A DNA stretch of 64,000 bases, from assembly GCA_012064385.1 (NCBI GenBank), contig QRDG01000965.1, forward strand, positions 434,001 to 498,000, in the 5' to 3' direction. Made by a program: the position numbers and the translations under genes. The first letter of the stretch is position 1; each line of letters begins with the position of its first letter. This DNA comes from Puccinellia tenuiflora. Taxonomy: Eukaryota; Streptophyta; Magnoliopsida; Poales; Poaceae. This document shows positions 1 through 10,850 of this stretch, piece by piece. Below the pieces are notes generated by a model, which was not told where the DNA came from, did no database searches, and saw nothing but the letters and a program-made list of their open reading frames with translations.

Positions 1-21
1 AGATACGTTTGAGACGTATCA
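1..21 (-). mobile_element. Terminus of a minus-strand LTR cut by the window edge
   Basis: The first 21 bases are the reverse complement of the start of a TGATACGTCTC-type LTR, the same terminal signature seen at 1175 and, inverted, at 61443. The base after the TATCA end is not a polypurine tract, so this is either a solo LTR or the 5' LTR of a minus-strand element. If solo, TATAT (22-26) would be its TSD, which needs sequence to the left of the window. Confidence 0.6.
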
Positions 22-1174
22 TATATCTGTAGTCATTCATTGAACCAAGTTGATGTTATGTGTTTGCTTGATATCCTGCTAAGCCAAAAATTCTGTACTG
101 AGAGGGAATACTTCTCGTGCATCCAACTCCCTGAGCCAAATATCATTGCCATTTGTGTTCACCATACCTACCTACATGTGGTATTTCCTTGCCACGTCAA
201 GGAAATTTGTCATGTGCTACCTTTAAAACCTTCAAAATATTCATTTTTGTGTCTCTGTTTTTAAGCTCATGAGGAAGCACTAGGGAGCTAGATATAACTT
301 GTAACAAGCAAGGTCACTTCTCCCTTTCACCCGGTGTCGATGGTTTACGTCCTCACTTGAATCAACCCGAGAGCTGGCAAGAGACTCCGCGTCTCAATCA
401 AAATATAAATATAACCCACCATTCTCCTCCGCACAGTGCAAACCTGAGAAATCAGTCAAACATTGGTTAGTGGTAAAACAAAAGAGAACGAGGAGTGATC
501 TCATTCCTCTAATTACCAGCCGCTCTCAAAAGTCTAAAAGCCTTGCTTGTTATGGAGGACTAGATAGCTTCTTTGTTGTGAAGTCGTTGACGAAAGCATG
601 CATATCTCAAAACTGTTTACTTCTGTTCTATAAAAATCAAAAATCTCTAGCACGTGACTAATCCCTGCTTCCCTCTGCGAAGGGCCTTTCTTTTACTTTT
701 ATGTTAAGTCAGTTTTCCTCTTCCTTGTAAACTCCTCAAGCAATCAATTGGTATCAACTTGAGTTCATGTTTTACTTCATGATTCTTTATGTTTAACTGT
801 GAAAACTTTGTATTGACTTTATCTTGAGATAAACAAGTTGCAAGTTGAAGCTTTGCTGAAAACTTAAATTCTTCCTTTGTGTTGGCCAAACTCCTTTGTG
901 AATTAATATTGCTTTGTGAGATATCAATCTTCATCAAGTGTTATACTTTTAAATCTCCAAAAGTACTCTTTTCTAGTAAATTCTTGCCTAGATGTTACAC
1001 ATGTTTAATCATTGTTTGTTTAATTCAATAAACCTTTGTTTTGGATCAATGCATTCAGTTCATATGCTTTACATGATTAGATGATCAAGATTGTGTTGGT
1101 AGCATGTCACTTCAAAAATTATTTTGTTATCACTTACCTACTCGAGGACGAGTAGGAGTTAAGCTTGGGGATGC
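22..1174 (+). mobile_element. 3' internal region of a Ty3/gypsy-type LTR retrotransposon (non-coding)
   Basis: This stretch leads directly into the polypurine tract and LTR at 1175, so it is the 3' internal part of a plus-strand LTR element. I see no gag or pol motif in any frame; the longest open frames are short and AT-rich. It may be a non-autonomous element or simply the long 3' untranslated spacer of an element whose coding part lies left of the window. The minus-strand LTR end at 1-21 suggests another element is inserted just upstream. Confidence 0.6.
1161..1174 (+). promoter_or_regulatory. Polypurine tract of the plus-strand Ty3/gypsy element
   Basis: A purine-rich run (AAGCTTGGGGATGC) abuts the TG of the LTR. 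Its position and composition fit the primer site for plus-strand DNA synthesis in LTR retrotransposons. Confidence 0.7.
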
Positions 1175-2758
1175 TGATACGTCTCCGACGTATCTATAAT
1201 TATTGATGTTCCATGCTTGATTATATATCAGTGCCACATGTTTTTATAATATTTTTATATCATTTTGGCATGATTTATGGAACTAACCTATTAACAAGAT
1301 GCCTAGTGCCAGTTCCTATTTTCTGCTGTCTTTTTGTTTCAGAAAAGTTGTTCTGGAAAGTTTCTCGGATTGCGCTGATAATATACGAAAATTATTTCCA
1401 ATATGAAACAAGGACGGAACCCGAAGGATGCCCGGAGGGGAGTCCTAGGGGCTCCATACGCCACATGGGCGCGGCCCACACCCTGGCCGCGCCTGGGTCC
1501 CACCTGGTGCCCTTCGGCACCTTCTCGAGTTGCCTCTTCACCTATAAATTCTCCCTCGACGTGGAAACCCTAAACACCTGATCATATTTTCCAGAAGACG
1601 TCCGAGGCCGCCGCCATCTCAAACCCTAGTTCGGGAGGGTTCTGCAGCTCTTCCCGGCACCCAGCCGGAGAGGGGAATCGACACCGGAGGCATCTACATC
1701 ACCATGCCTGCCTCCGGGATGATGCGTGAGTAGTCCACCGCGGGACTACGGGTCCATAGCAATAGCTTGATGGTTGTCTCTCCTCCTTGTACTCTATTGC
1801 TTAGATCTTGTGAGCTGCCTATCATGATCAAGATCGTATTATCTGTAACTGCTACATGATTGTGTTTGCATGGATCCGATGAATTGTGGAAGTCATACTT
1901 TTGTTCATCTATTATGTTTTATCTATGATCTTGCATGCTCTCCGATGCTAGTGGATGCTTTGGCCGAGTAATTATTAGTGTTGTATGAGGGAGTATTTAT
2001 GCTAGATAGTGAGTTCATGCCTCTTTTGTCTGAGCTCGGGTTGACATAAACGATTAAGATGAGAGATGTGCTATTGCCACTAGGGAGAAAATAGCGGTGT
2101 GATTTCCTTGTGTTATTTACATTGCTTACATTATGCACTTTGCTTATTGCAAAGATCTGTTGCTTGCAACTTAATACTTTTGGGTGACATGCTGGATAGC
2201 GATCTCGGAGTGGATTATTAGTCATAGATGCAGTTGGATTAACGGTCTATGTATTTTGACGTAATGCCCATATTAGGTGAAACGGTGAATTATATTGTTT
2301 ATGATAGCCTTGCTTGTGCGCCCACAATTCTGTTAGTTGCCATGCTGTAATTTGTTCACCCGTCATGTATATCTTTTGGAGAGACACCACTAGTGAACTG
2401 TGGATCCCGGTCCTATTTCGTACATTGTTTACAACCGTTCTAATAGTTTTTGATCATTGTTTGCTCGCTGGTCATATTTCACTCTCATCATATTTTACAT
2501 CCACACATTTAATCCTTTGTATTCAGCAACCCGGAGAGATTGACAACCTCTCTGTTTCGTTGGGGCAAAGTAGTTTGTCTGCGATTGTATGCAGGTCCAC
2601 GTCAATTATCGTAAACGACGCCATTGACACCTTGCTAAGACTTCTCCAAGTCCTACTGGATTCGATAACCTTGGTTTTGAAATCAAGGGAAACTGCTGCT
2701 TTGCTTCATCATACCTTCCTCTTGGGGTTCCCCAGCGAACGTGTGATCCACGTCATCA
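1175..2758 (+). repeat. 3' LTR, 1584 bp, TG...CA ends
   Basis: The LTR begins TGATACGTCTCCGACG and ends CGTCATCA. A TATA box (TATAAATT, 1543-1550) lies about 370 bp in, followed by an ATG-poor leader and the typical long T-rich 3' half. The first part resembles the solo LTR at 60014-61443 (shared segments such as GGAACTAACCTATTAACAAG), but length and ends differ, so these are related families rather than the same one. The 5' LTR is not in the window, so the TSD cannot be checked; the 3' flank is GCGAG. Confidence 0.8.
1543..1550 (+). promoter_or_regulatory. TATA box of the LTR promoter
   Basis: TATAAATT in a GC-rich context inside the LTR, which fixes the U3/R side and confirms the plus orientation of the element. 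Confidence 0.55.
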
Positions 2759-3006
2759 GCGAGTAGTTTTTTATTGGAGACAGATGGTGGGCGAGGAGCT
2801 TTTCGTCCGCCCGCTCTGCGGTCCGCCAGGGTAAGGTCCGCCAGGGTAATTGCTAAATGCACACGGATCAATCCCTACGGTTAGATGTCATTAGGTCGAT
2901 TCGATCCTGTGGTGCGGAGAGATTCGTGTACGTTTAACGGGGTGTCCATAGGAAAGATAATGTTTGCTCTTTTATCAGTAGTGGAGATAAAGTATGAACG
3001 AACATA
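2759..3006. other. Left part of a GC-rich repeat host sequence, unclassified
   Basis: Flanking DNA into which the solo LTR at 3012 and the Tat element at 4818 inserted; it continues at 4585-4817 and 8099-8690. It holds a short direct repeat (GTCCGCCAGGGTAA twice near 2820-2850). No coding signature was recognised. Confidence 0.4.
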
Positions 3007-3011
3007 CATGA

Positions 3012-4579
3012 TGATACCCACAAGTATAGGGGATCGTTGAAGTCTTCGATGTGTAAGTATAGTATCGATCCCACGAGGAGTAGAAGGTATAAGTATTTAT
3101 CCTTTCAAATAAGAGTGCCACTTCCCTTATTAACTATGCACTAGACAAACTAAAATGATTAAATGATGCAAGTGTTTTTGGGTTTTTGGTGTATAGATTG
3201 CAAGAAAGTAAAATGCTAAGAATGCAATATGACAAGTGAAAGCTCTTAAATAGAGAAAGCCCAATCCTCTATGTAGCAAGAGGACAAGGTCAAGTGTGTG
3301 TTTCTTATAGGTGGAGAGAGTTCCCAAGGGCTAATTAGACTTCATGGCATAAATATTTCTAGATCAACAAGGTAAACATTTTGTCAAGTTTTAATCTTCT
3401 TTGGACGGAGGCAAAATTAGGAATAGCTAATAAATAAACTACACCTCTTATGATGGATCAAGGTGCCAAGTAAATGACTACACAAGAGTTATTAAGACAT
3501 AAAGTCCCACCATAGCATTAATCTTTAAGGTCCCCGATACTAATACCCCATAAAGTAACTTCATAACTTGGTCTCAGGTTTACATGTCCCCCTAAGACCT
3601 CCTCAATTCATTACATCATAGTGTTCTCCTATGAGCCCATATAGGTGAAGTGATATGCAGTCGACGTTCGCACAACACCATCATAGAATCACATCAAAGA
3701 TAAAAACTAGACAAAATACCAACACATGTCATATATAAATCATTGCCAATTCATCCTATATCCCCAGGAACATGAGAGAACTACTCACAACACCAAGACA
3801 TGATATGATTCAGTGGTACAAGTGATACAACACAATCTGAAACTATGATCTCCCCACAAAACAATGACAAGTAGCAATTCACAAACATGTAAAATAGCAC
3901 TTAGACAATGGCTAGGGACCAACCAATCTCAAACTATGAGGGGGAAGTGGATCACGAAGATGGTGATGAAGATGGTGATGGAGATGGTGCTGGTCTTGGC
4001 GGTGGTGTTGATGGAGACTCCGGAGGGGGGATGGAGAAGACCTCCGGAGGTGATTCCGGCGGCGTTTCCCCCCTCCGATCTTCTCCGGCGGCAGCCTTCT
4101 GTCTCTCTGTTTCTAGATTTGTGTTTCTCCGCCGCCTCCCTCTGGAAAACGTCAGGGGACCTTTTATATAGGAGTTTTTAGGTCATGAGGAAGATTCTGG
4201 GCGAAGGATCGACGCAAACGGGGCCACGAGGGCTAAAATAGGTGGGCCCACACGGCCTGGTACTGTAGCCGCGTGGGGCCCCCTATTTTGGCCCTCCGGC
4301 CTACGTTTGTTTGCTTCTTTCGCTCCTAGGTCTTCCTCCTTCCAAAATAATGATCCCCGTAAATTTTCAGCTCATTTGGACATCGTTTGGGTCCCTGAAA
4401 CATGAAAATATAGAAAATAGGGTTTTCTGCCAGTGCAGGGTTAATTCCAAATAAATGGGGAAACTGTGAATTATCCCCAAAATCAATAGAAAACAATGAT
4501 ATAACCCTTATATGATGCAAATATGATTGAAATATGAGAATTATAATGCAAAGTTCATGTATGCATTTTAGATGCATCA
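3012..4579 (-). mobile_element. Solo LTR, 1568 bp, TSD CATGA
   Basis: On the minus strand the LTR starts TGATGCATCTAAAATGC and ends with a short sequence closing in GGGTATCA. The five bases CATGA occur immediately before (3007-3011) and after (4580-4584), a clean 5-bp target duplication. No internal region is present, so this is a solo LTR left by LTR-LTR recombination. A TATA box on the minus strand (complement of 4163-4170) supports the orientation. A GGA/GGT-rich, gene-like stretch near 3950-4170 is LTR sequence and not an exon. Confidence 0.88.
4163..4170 (-). promoter_or_regulatory. TATA box of the solo LTR
   Basis: TATATAAA on the minus strand in the middle of the LTR, consistent with transcription running leftwards. 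Confidence 0.5.
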
Positions 4580-4584
4580 CATGA

Positions 4585-4817
4585 CAAGGCCTAAAAAGAA
4601 AAACACACAACTCAAACAAAACCCACGCCGGCCTCGAGGCCGCGCTCCACACGAGTCGACGACCAAGCTGCCCAAGCAACCAAAGCCGACACCAAAAACC
4701 CCTCCACACAACACGGCAGAGGAGAGAGTCCGGAGCCGCCGCTCCGACATCCACGCCGGCCCCAAAGCCGCCCCCCCTCCCACGGGTCGACGACCAAGAC
4801 GCCCTAGCGACCAACGC
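4585..4817. repeat. GC-rich ~120-bp direct repeats (left half)
   Basis: Blocks containing GCCGCCGCTCCGACATCCAC, CCCCAAAGCCGC and CGACGACCAAGACGCCC recur here twice and again at 8160-8345. The Tat-type element at 4818-8098 splits this repeat cluster. Superfamily is not recognised. Confidence 0.5.
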
Positions 4818-5256
4818 TGTCGAGGTAGGGGCTCGGCAAATCCCTGGGTCGAGTACCCCGGGTTGATTGAGGGGGAGAGAGATGCGCGCTGGTAGTTCCG
4901 TCGGCTGACAAGCAAGGATTTACCCAGGTTCGGCCCCTCGTAGTGAGGTAAAGACCTACATCCTGCTTGTCTGATCTGTATAGATGATGATGTGAAGTTA
5001 CATGGTGGCCGCAAGGGCAATGGTGTGAGACGTGGTCTCGCTAGGGCTATGCCTATCTGTGTGTTCCCGTGAGGAGGATCCCCTATGAGGTGCCCCTGCC
5101 TGGCTTTATAAAGGGAGCCAGGTAGGGTTTACATGTTTTCTTGTATTGTACTCCAAGTCGTGCTTCATGGGCTTCTTTGGGCCTGCCAGGTGGGCCGTAG
5201 ATTGGATCGCACCAGGTATACCAATGATAGGGGACCCGAAGGGTATATCCCCGTCA
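4818..5256 (-). repeat. 3' LTR of the gutted Tat-type element, 439 bp
   Basis: Plus-strand reading runs from TGTCGAGGTAGGGG to CCCCGTCA. It shares landmarks with the 419-bp LTRs at 43211 and 56827 (GGCTCGGCAAATCCC-like start, TACCCCGGGTTGATTGAGG, CCCAGGTTCGGCCCCTCG, GGCTTTATA-like TATA region) but is clearly diverged, so it marks a separate subfamily. Confidence 0.75.
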
Positions 5257-5885
5257 GTAGCCCCCGAGTGTCTGGTCGATTCAAAGAATCGGGCAGAGAC
5301 TAAGAGCAGCATGTCGAGCAGGCATAGTCGAAGAAGGTGCGATCGTCTTAGTCGACGGAGACGCAGTTAATGGAGACACAGTCGATGGAGACGCAGTCGA
5401 TGTAGTCGAAGCAGATGCGGGTATGTCGGGTATCACTGTTCCGACGGGTGCGCCGTCTTGTTCCTGAAAGAGACAAGTAAAAATGATTCGACTCCGGCCG
5501 TTGAGGGCTTACAGAGGATGGTTTAGTCAGTAACGCTTCGACTGAATATTGATCTCATGCTATCGGGGGCGCGACAGCGCTCCCGATGGGAGTAGCCCCC
5601 GAGATTAAGCTGAATTGCTTGCAATTGAGGTTAAACTCAATTTTTTCTCAGTCGAAAAGCCCGCTCCCGATGGGAGTAAAGAAGAGACTCGAGCTAACGG
5701 AGTCGCAACTGACTTTGCATGACTTACTTTGTACTCAGCCGGTTTGGCTTACTGCTTTGAGTTTTACTCAGCTCATGGAGCTTACTGAATTTCTTTTCCA
5801 CTCGAATGGACTTGTCGAGTCTATTCAGCTCTTGAAGCTTACTGTATTTTTGTTGCACTCGAATGAATTATCCGGGTGCTCCATC

Positions 5886-6352
5886 AGCCTGTTGGCTTAC
5901 CGTGTATTTTTATTCAGCCTGGTGGCTTACTGTGTATTTTTATTCAGCCTGGTGGCTTACTGTGTATTTGCACTTTTCGAGTGCTTGCTCAGCCTGACGG
6001 CTTACTCGTGTGACTCGAATGCGTTCGAGTGTATGCTCAGCCCGACGGCTTACTCGTGTGACTCGAATGGGTTCGAGTGTTCATTCAGCCTGGCGGCCTA
6101 CTTGGTGACTCGAATGGGTTCAAGTGTATGCTCAGCCCGACGGCTTACTCGTGTGACTCGAATGGGTTCGAGTGTATGCTCAGCCCGACGGCTTACTCGT
6201 GTGACTCGAATGGGTTCGAGTGTATGCTCAGCCCGATGGCTTACTCGTGTGACTCGAATGGGTTCGAGTGTATGCTCAGCCCGATGGCTTACTCGTGTGA
6301 CTCGAATGGGTTCGAGTGTTCATTCAGCCTGGCGGCCTACTTGGTGGACTCG
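5886..6352 (-). repeat. Tandem arrays of 30-bp and 48-bp units
   Basis: A 30-bp unit ending in GGCTTACTGTGTATTT repeats about three times, followed by a 48-bp unit (anchors GTATGCTCAG at 6126, 6174, 6222 and 6270) built around CAGCCCGACGGCTTAC and TCGAATGGGTTCGAG. Because 48 is a multiple of three, the array is open in several frames and mimics a coding region of about 300 codons. I regard it as a non-coding array between the lost pol and the 3' LTR. Confidence 0.85.
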
Positions 6353-6398
6353 ACAAACATATCGAGTATTTGCTCAGCCGAACGGCCTACTGTGTTGT

Positions 6399-6905
6399 TG
6401 GACCTGTATGGCGCAGCCCCCGAGTGTTCGAGTGCGGCCTAGGATTTTCGAGTGGAACCTGTATGGCGCAGCCCCCGAGTACGTCGGGTGACGTCCTAGG
6501 TTTTAACTTAAACCTGTATGGCGCAAGCCCCCGAGTGCGTCGGGTGATGGCCTAGGATTTTCGAGTAGAACCTGTATGGCGCAGCCCCCGAGTGCGTCGG
6601 GTGACAGCCTAGGTTTTAACTTAGACCTGTATGGCGCAAGCCCCCGAGTGCGTCGGGTGACGGCCTAGGATTTTCGAGTGGAACCTGTATGGCGCAGCCC
6701 CCGAGTGCGTCGGGTGACGGCCTAGGTTTTAACTTAGACCTGTATGGCGCAAGCCCCCGAGTGCGTCGGGTGACGGCCTAGGCGAATTTGTTTGTGGCCT
6801 GTGCGGCGCAACACCCGGGAGAGCATCGGATGCGGCCAAGGCGAGTATGCTATGGCCTGTGTGGCGCAGCACCCGGGAGAGCATCGGGTGCGGCCAAGGC
6901 AATTT
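6399..6905 (-). repeat. ~56-bp/112-bp tandem array with PPT-like motif
   Basis: Monomers read CCTGTATGGCGCAGCCCCCG then AGTGCGTCGGGTGACGGCC and alternate between two spacer types, making a 112-bp higher-order unit. The array matches in layout the larger one at 48325-49555 of the complete element. Each monomer contains AGCCCCCGAG, the same core as the polypurine tract complement beside the LTR. Confidence 0.85.
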
Positions 6906-6919
6906 TGTTGTCGCGGCGG

Positions 6920-7475
6920 ACCGGAGTCAACGCGCGGAGGTAGTCGACGCGGCGGACCGGAGTCGACGCGGCGGAAGTAGTCGACGCGGCGGAAGTGATG
7001 AAGGTGAAGCGCCAGCCTCCGAGTGTCGGAGACGGGCCGATGAAGGCGAGGCCGCCAGCCCCCGAGTGTCGGAGACGGAGCCGATGGAGGCGAAGTCGCC
7101 GAAGGCGAGGCCGCCAGCCCCCGAGTGTTGGAGGCGGAGTCGACGAAGGCGGAGTCGACGAAGGCGAGGTCGCTAGTCCCCGAGTCGACGAAGACAAAAT
7201 CGACGAAGGCGCGGCCGCCAGCCCCCGAGTGTCGGAGACGGAGCCGGCAAAGGCAAAGTCGACGAAGGAGAGGTCGCTAGCCCCCGAGTCGACGAAGACA
7301 AAATCGACGAAGGCGCGGCCGCCAGCCCCCGAGTGTCGGAGACGGAGCCGATGGAGGCGAAGTCGACGAAGACGAGGCCGCCAGCCCCCGAGTGTTGGAG
7401 GCGGAGTCGACGAAGGCGGAGTCGACGAAGGCGGAGCCGACGAAGGCGGAGTCGACGAAGGCCGCCAGCCTCCAC
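6920..7475 (-). repeat. GC-rich tandem array (GTCGACGAAGGCG / CCAGCCCCCGAGTG)
   Basis: Short units made of GTCGACGAAGGCGGA-like and GGCCGCCAGCCCCCGAGTG-like blocks recur irregularly. The array again carries the CCCCCGAGTG core. Open frames through it are composition artefacts. Confidence 0.75.
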
Positions 7476-7962
7476 TGATCGCTTACTATCCATATTGTAG
7501 TTGGAGCCGAACTCCTTGTTTAGGCAGGAAGTCGAATTGTTCGGAAGTCGAATTCGCGACCTGCACTCGCGGATTTGTCTGGATCCAAAATCCGTCGCAG
7601 TCCTCGGGGCGCCGACGGAGATCTAACCGTTGGAATAATCTCCAATTTTTTGCAGCACTGCGGGATTGTGTTTCGCACCCTTTCACTGGAGCGATCGTTG
7701 AATTGATGTCTGAGTTGACCTTGTTAATTGTTTTCCCGAGGTCGCGCGGAGTTTCGACAGGTTTCGACAGGGCTTCAACACACGAGTCGTCCATGGAGAT
7801 CCAGCCGTTAGAACTCGACGGGATTTTAACAGCTTGTAGGAAACTCGATTTAGCATCTTTCCACCGAAGGGATCGTCGATATGATTTCCGAGTCGCCGTC
7901 GGTGATGTCCGTAACACAGGTGTTGCTGCTGCCCTGTAATCTGTGCGCGAGGGGTGTTGTTG

Positions 7963-8098
7963 TCGATGAAGATTGGAGCCGCCGAAACGTTGAATCCAGC
8001 GCGCTTTCTTCCCACAGACGGCGCCAATTGTCGATGAAGATTGGAGCCGCCGAAACGTTGAATCCAGCGCGCGTTCTTCCCACAGACGGCGCCAATTG
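7963..8098 (-). repeat. 68-bp tandem duplication carrying the primer-binding site
   Basis: Two head-to-tail copies (7963-8030 and 8031-8098) differ at one base. Each ends in CACAGACGGCGCCAATTG, which on the minus strand reads TTGGCGCCGTCTGTG, the PBS found beside the 5' LTR of the complete element (56807-56826). Only TGTCGA of the LTR end is recognisable beyond the first copy, so the 5' LTR was lost by an event involving this short homology. Confidence 0.75.
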
Positions 8099-8690
8099 CC
8101 GACACCAAACGACCTCGACACAGCATGGCGGAGGTGACCTCGACGTGTCCCAACGGAGGCGAAGCATCCAGAGCCGCCGCTCCGATATCCACGCCAGCCC
8201 CAAGGCTGCGCCCACACGAGCCGACGACCAAGACGCCCAAACGACCAAAGTCGGCGCTCCACCACATCGACGCAGCATGGTGGAGGCAAAACCCGGAGCC
8301 GCCGCTCCGGCATCCACGCCGGCCCCAAGGCCGCGCACCCCCTAGCCGAAGACAAAAACTCGCCGCCGCCCACCACCAGCACTCCGCAAATCCCTCTCTC
8401 CAGTGGAACATCCAAGGCGATGCCCCAAGAGGCAAGCGACGCAGGAGCGCCACCCTTGCCGATCCCGCGAGGGATCTAGGGTTTCCCCCGGAGAACCCGA
8501 CGTCGAGAAAATGACACCATCACCACGATGACGCCTTCAAGAAGGGTGCGGCGCCCGCGGATGTCGCTGTCGTCGGCCCCTGGCGAAACCAGGGCAGGGC
8601 TTTTGCCCGACGATGGGTCGCAAATCTTCGGCGGCGTGGCGGATCCCAATCCTACTCCTATGACACAAGTATGTGTGCCCTCCAAAAACT
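8099..8690. repeat. GC-rich repeat host, right part
   Basis: Continues the unclassified host sequence interrupted at 4817, with two more copies of the GCCGCCGCTCCG block and a tail (ATCTAGGGTTTCCCCCGGAG, then GGCGAAACCAGGGCAGGGC). Short open frames exist on both strands but none shows a recognisable domain. It could be the 3' part of a retroposon or an unclassified DNA element. Confidence 0.45.
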
Positions 8691-10242
8691 TAGTACATCT
8701 ACTTAGTTTTAAAACCATTGAGAAAGCGAGTGCTCAGAGAAAAAGGCATAGAAGGCCAGCATACATACATTTACGTTTGCTACTTGCATATTTTAAATAG
8801 GCGAATGCCTGTATCCGTGCATTAGTCAATGACCCATGGTCTAAATTAAAGCAGTAAAGTAATGCCCCTATGCTTTGTCCTTTATATTGTCGAATGTAGA
8901 TTCTTGAAAAATCAAAATGTAAAATCGTAGTGAAGTGGTGTTTCAATTATCTCATGGGTTCAAACCTAAGAAAGTTATGGTAAAAAATACACTAATAGTT
9001 ATTATACTTTCATCAGTCTCACTTTCGCGTCTTGCTTCCAAAATGCAAAAAAGAAAATGTCCTTACCAGAAAACCATGTGTGCTCTTAGTGTGACCCAGC
9101 ATGTGTTATAAAATTAGTAATCTAGATAGTAACATACATATAATGTAGGTAAAAAATCTGATGTGTTAAAAAATTAATAAAGAGAGTATATGAGAGTCAA
9201 CAACCTACCTAAAAAACATTTAGACCACACATATGTTACTACCAATATGGAAGTAGTAATATGCCCTAGTGTCATATACATGTTATTTTAATCTAAGTTA
9301 CTCCCACTATGACTAAGCTTTACTATCGACTAATCAACGGCAATGACGGGTGGGGTACGGTCAGCCATGCTCCTAACCGAGTCTATATCAATTAGTGCGA
9401 AGAACTAATGTAGCCATCGGGCATTGATTCATTTCACCTTGTTGGGGTATAACTTTTTGGTACTCATGGACCCATCGAGTAAATGAAGTTGCAAGTCTCA
9501 TCGACCTGCCGAATCTCATCATCATTCAACTCTTGCACAAATCTTATAACTGACCCTAGAAACTGACGAGGCTGTGTTCTTGAAAATTCTGGCATTTCTT
9601 TCCAGGCACAAAGAGCACATGAGTATGATGACGAAGGTGTTCACATCCTTCGTTTGCACACTTTCTCAGGGTATTGGTGGACACAACTTGCCATTCCGCT
9701 AGGGTGCTCTGCAGCAGCAGCATCAAGCGCTACAGTTCGACCGCTATCAACCATTCTATGTCTCATGATCTAAGGGACAAAGTCAACTTACTCAAGCAAG
9801 AGTTGCTGAATCAATCGTGAAGATGCAAATACTTCACATCTATGTAAATGTTGTCCTGAAATTAGTTGTGCATGTTCATCCATAGTAGCGTGCATCAAAA
9901 TTTCTGTCACCTCTCAATCCCACACTCAGCTAAACTGCTAAGATATTTAACGCAAGAGAAGTGTACAGACAACTCATGTATGAACGGAAACCCCTCAACC
10001 AAAACAAGTGCAAACTGAGATCGAGTCTGAAAGTATCTGACTTATGTACAGACAACTCATGTATAAGCTCTTGAGATTAACGTGATGTGGTTAGGTTTGC
10101 GGTGTCGATCATCGGCCAGGTTTGTACATATAAGTTGAGTACACTGTTATGCACGTCTACCTGATGCATCATAATTACGTAACCACCTTGCATGTGCTTG
10201 TAACAGTACTTTGATTGATATGAGGTGGCACCATAATGTACC
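8691..10242. other. AT-rich spacer, no gene recognised
   Basis: About 1.5 kb with no long open frame, no terminal repeats I could pair and no RNA gene. A weak inverted repeat around AGTAACATAC (9134) and TATGTTACT (9231) may be an old MITE. The part from 9400 to 10000 is less AT-rich and could be a decayed gene fragment, but no protein family is visible. Confidence 0.35.
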
Positions 10243-10259
10243 CACTAGTGGAAAAAACC

Positions 10260-10495
10260 CCTATAGTCCCGGTTGGTTTGGGCCATTCGTCCCGGTTCCC
10301 CAACCGGGACTAGCCAATCGGGACGAATGCTAATCCCGGTTGGGACACGAACCGGGACGAATGAGGCTGCACGTGGCCCGTTCGGATGCAGCACGGCGGA
10401 GAGGCTTTCGTCCCGGTTCGTATTACGAACCGGGACTATTGACCCGCGGCTTTCGTCCCGGTTCGTATTACGAACCGGGACTATTGACCCGTCAG
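10260..10495. repeat. Left subterminal palindromic repeats of the CACTA element
   Basis: Repeated palindromes such as CCCGGTTCGTATTACGAACC (two copies 52 bp apart, near 10413 and 10457) and related TCCCGGTTGG blocks. Such subterminal repeats are the usual binding sites for CACTA-encoded proteins. Confidence 0.8.
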
Positions 10496-10850
10496 ATTTT
10501 ACTTTTTCCAGAAATTTCAGAAAATTGTTTAAATTTATAAAATCAATAATGCTTATTCTGTAATTCATAAAAATATGAATAAAATATCAAAATGTTCAGA
10601 AAAATAAGACCTATTTGATTATGTCAAATGCATGCATGTTTAAAAAACTTAAATTAAATATTTTTTAGAACTACAAAAATGCCACTACTAGTTAAATAAG
10701 AGGAACCACTATTACACATCATCGCCACGAATATATATATTACACACATCTCATTCGTCGTGCTTGGTCAAACATATTACAAACGGTACATGTAGTACAC
10801 ACGAGTTTCATTCTTATATATATACATCTCTTTTACACTCACTATTTAAT

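Larger units (their letters stand above)
4818..8098 (-). mobile_element. Gutted Tat-lineage Ty3/gypsy element: 3' LTR and tandem arrays, no gag-pol
   Basis: The left end is a 439-bp LTR followed by a GTAGCCCCCGAGTG stretch, exactly the layout of the complete element at 43211. The right end carries primer-binding-site sequence. Blocks are shared with the complete copy, including the TCCCGATGGGAGTA segments near 5581 and 5670 (compare 43820 and 43909). All of gag, protease, RT and integrase is missing and the 5' LTR is absent. What remains is mostly tandem arrays. It is either an internally deleted copy or a non-autonomous relative of the family at 43211. Orientation is minus, as the PBS lies on the right. 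Confidence 0.75.

Noticed and set aside
3908..4171. Gly/Asp-rich plus-strand open frame
   Set aside because: It lies inside a solo LTR proven by TSD and is antisense to the LTR; the repeated GATGGTGATG is LTR leader sequence.
5586..6491. A 301-codon plus-strand open frame
   Set aside because: It consists of 30- and 48-bp tandem repeats whose unit length is a multiple of three; parallel frames are open too. It is the repeat array of a Tat-type element.
7486..8415. Long overlapping minus-strand frames of up to 309 codons
   Set aside because: They run across the duplicated PBS segment and GC-rich host repeats; composition is Arg/Ser/Trp-rich and no domain is visible.
9120..9260. A MITE based on a short AGTAACATA inverted repeat
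   Set aside because: Arms are short and imperfect and no target duplication could be paired.
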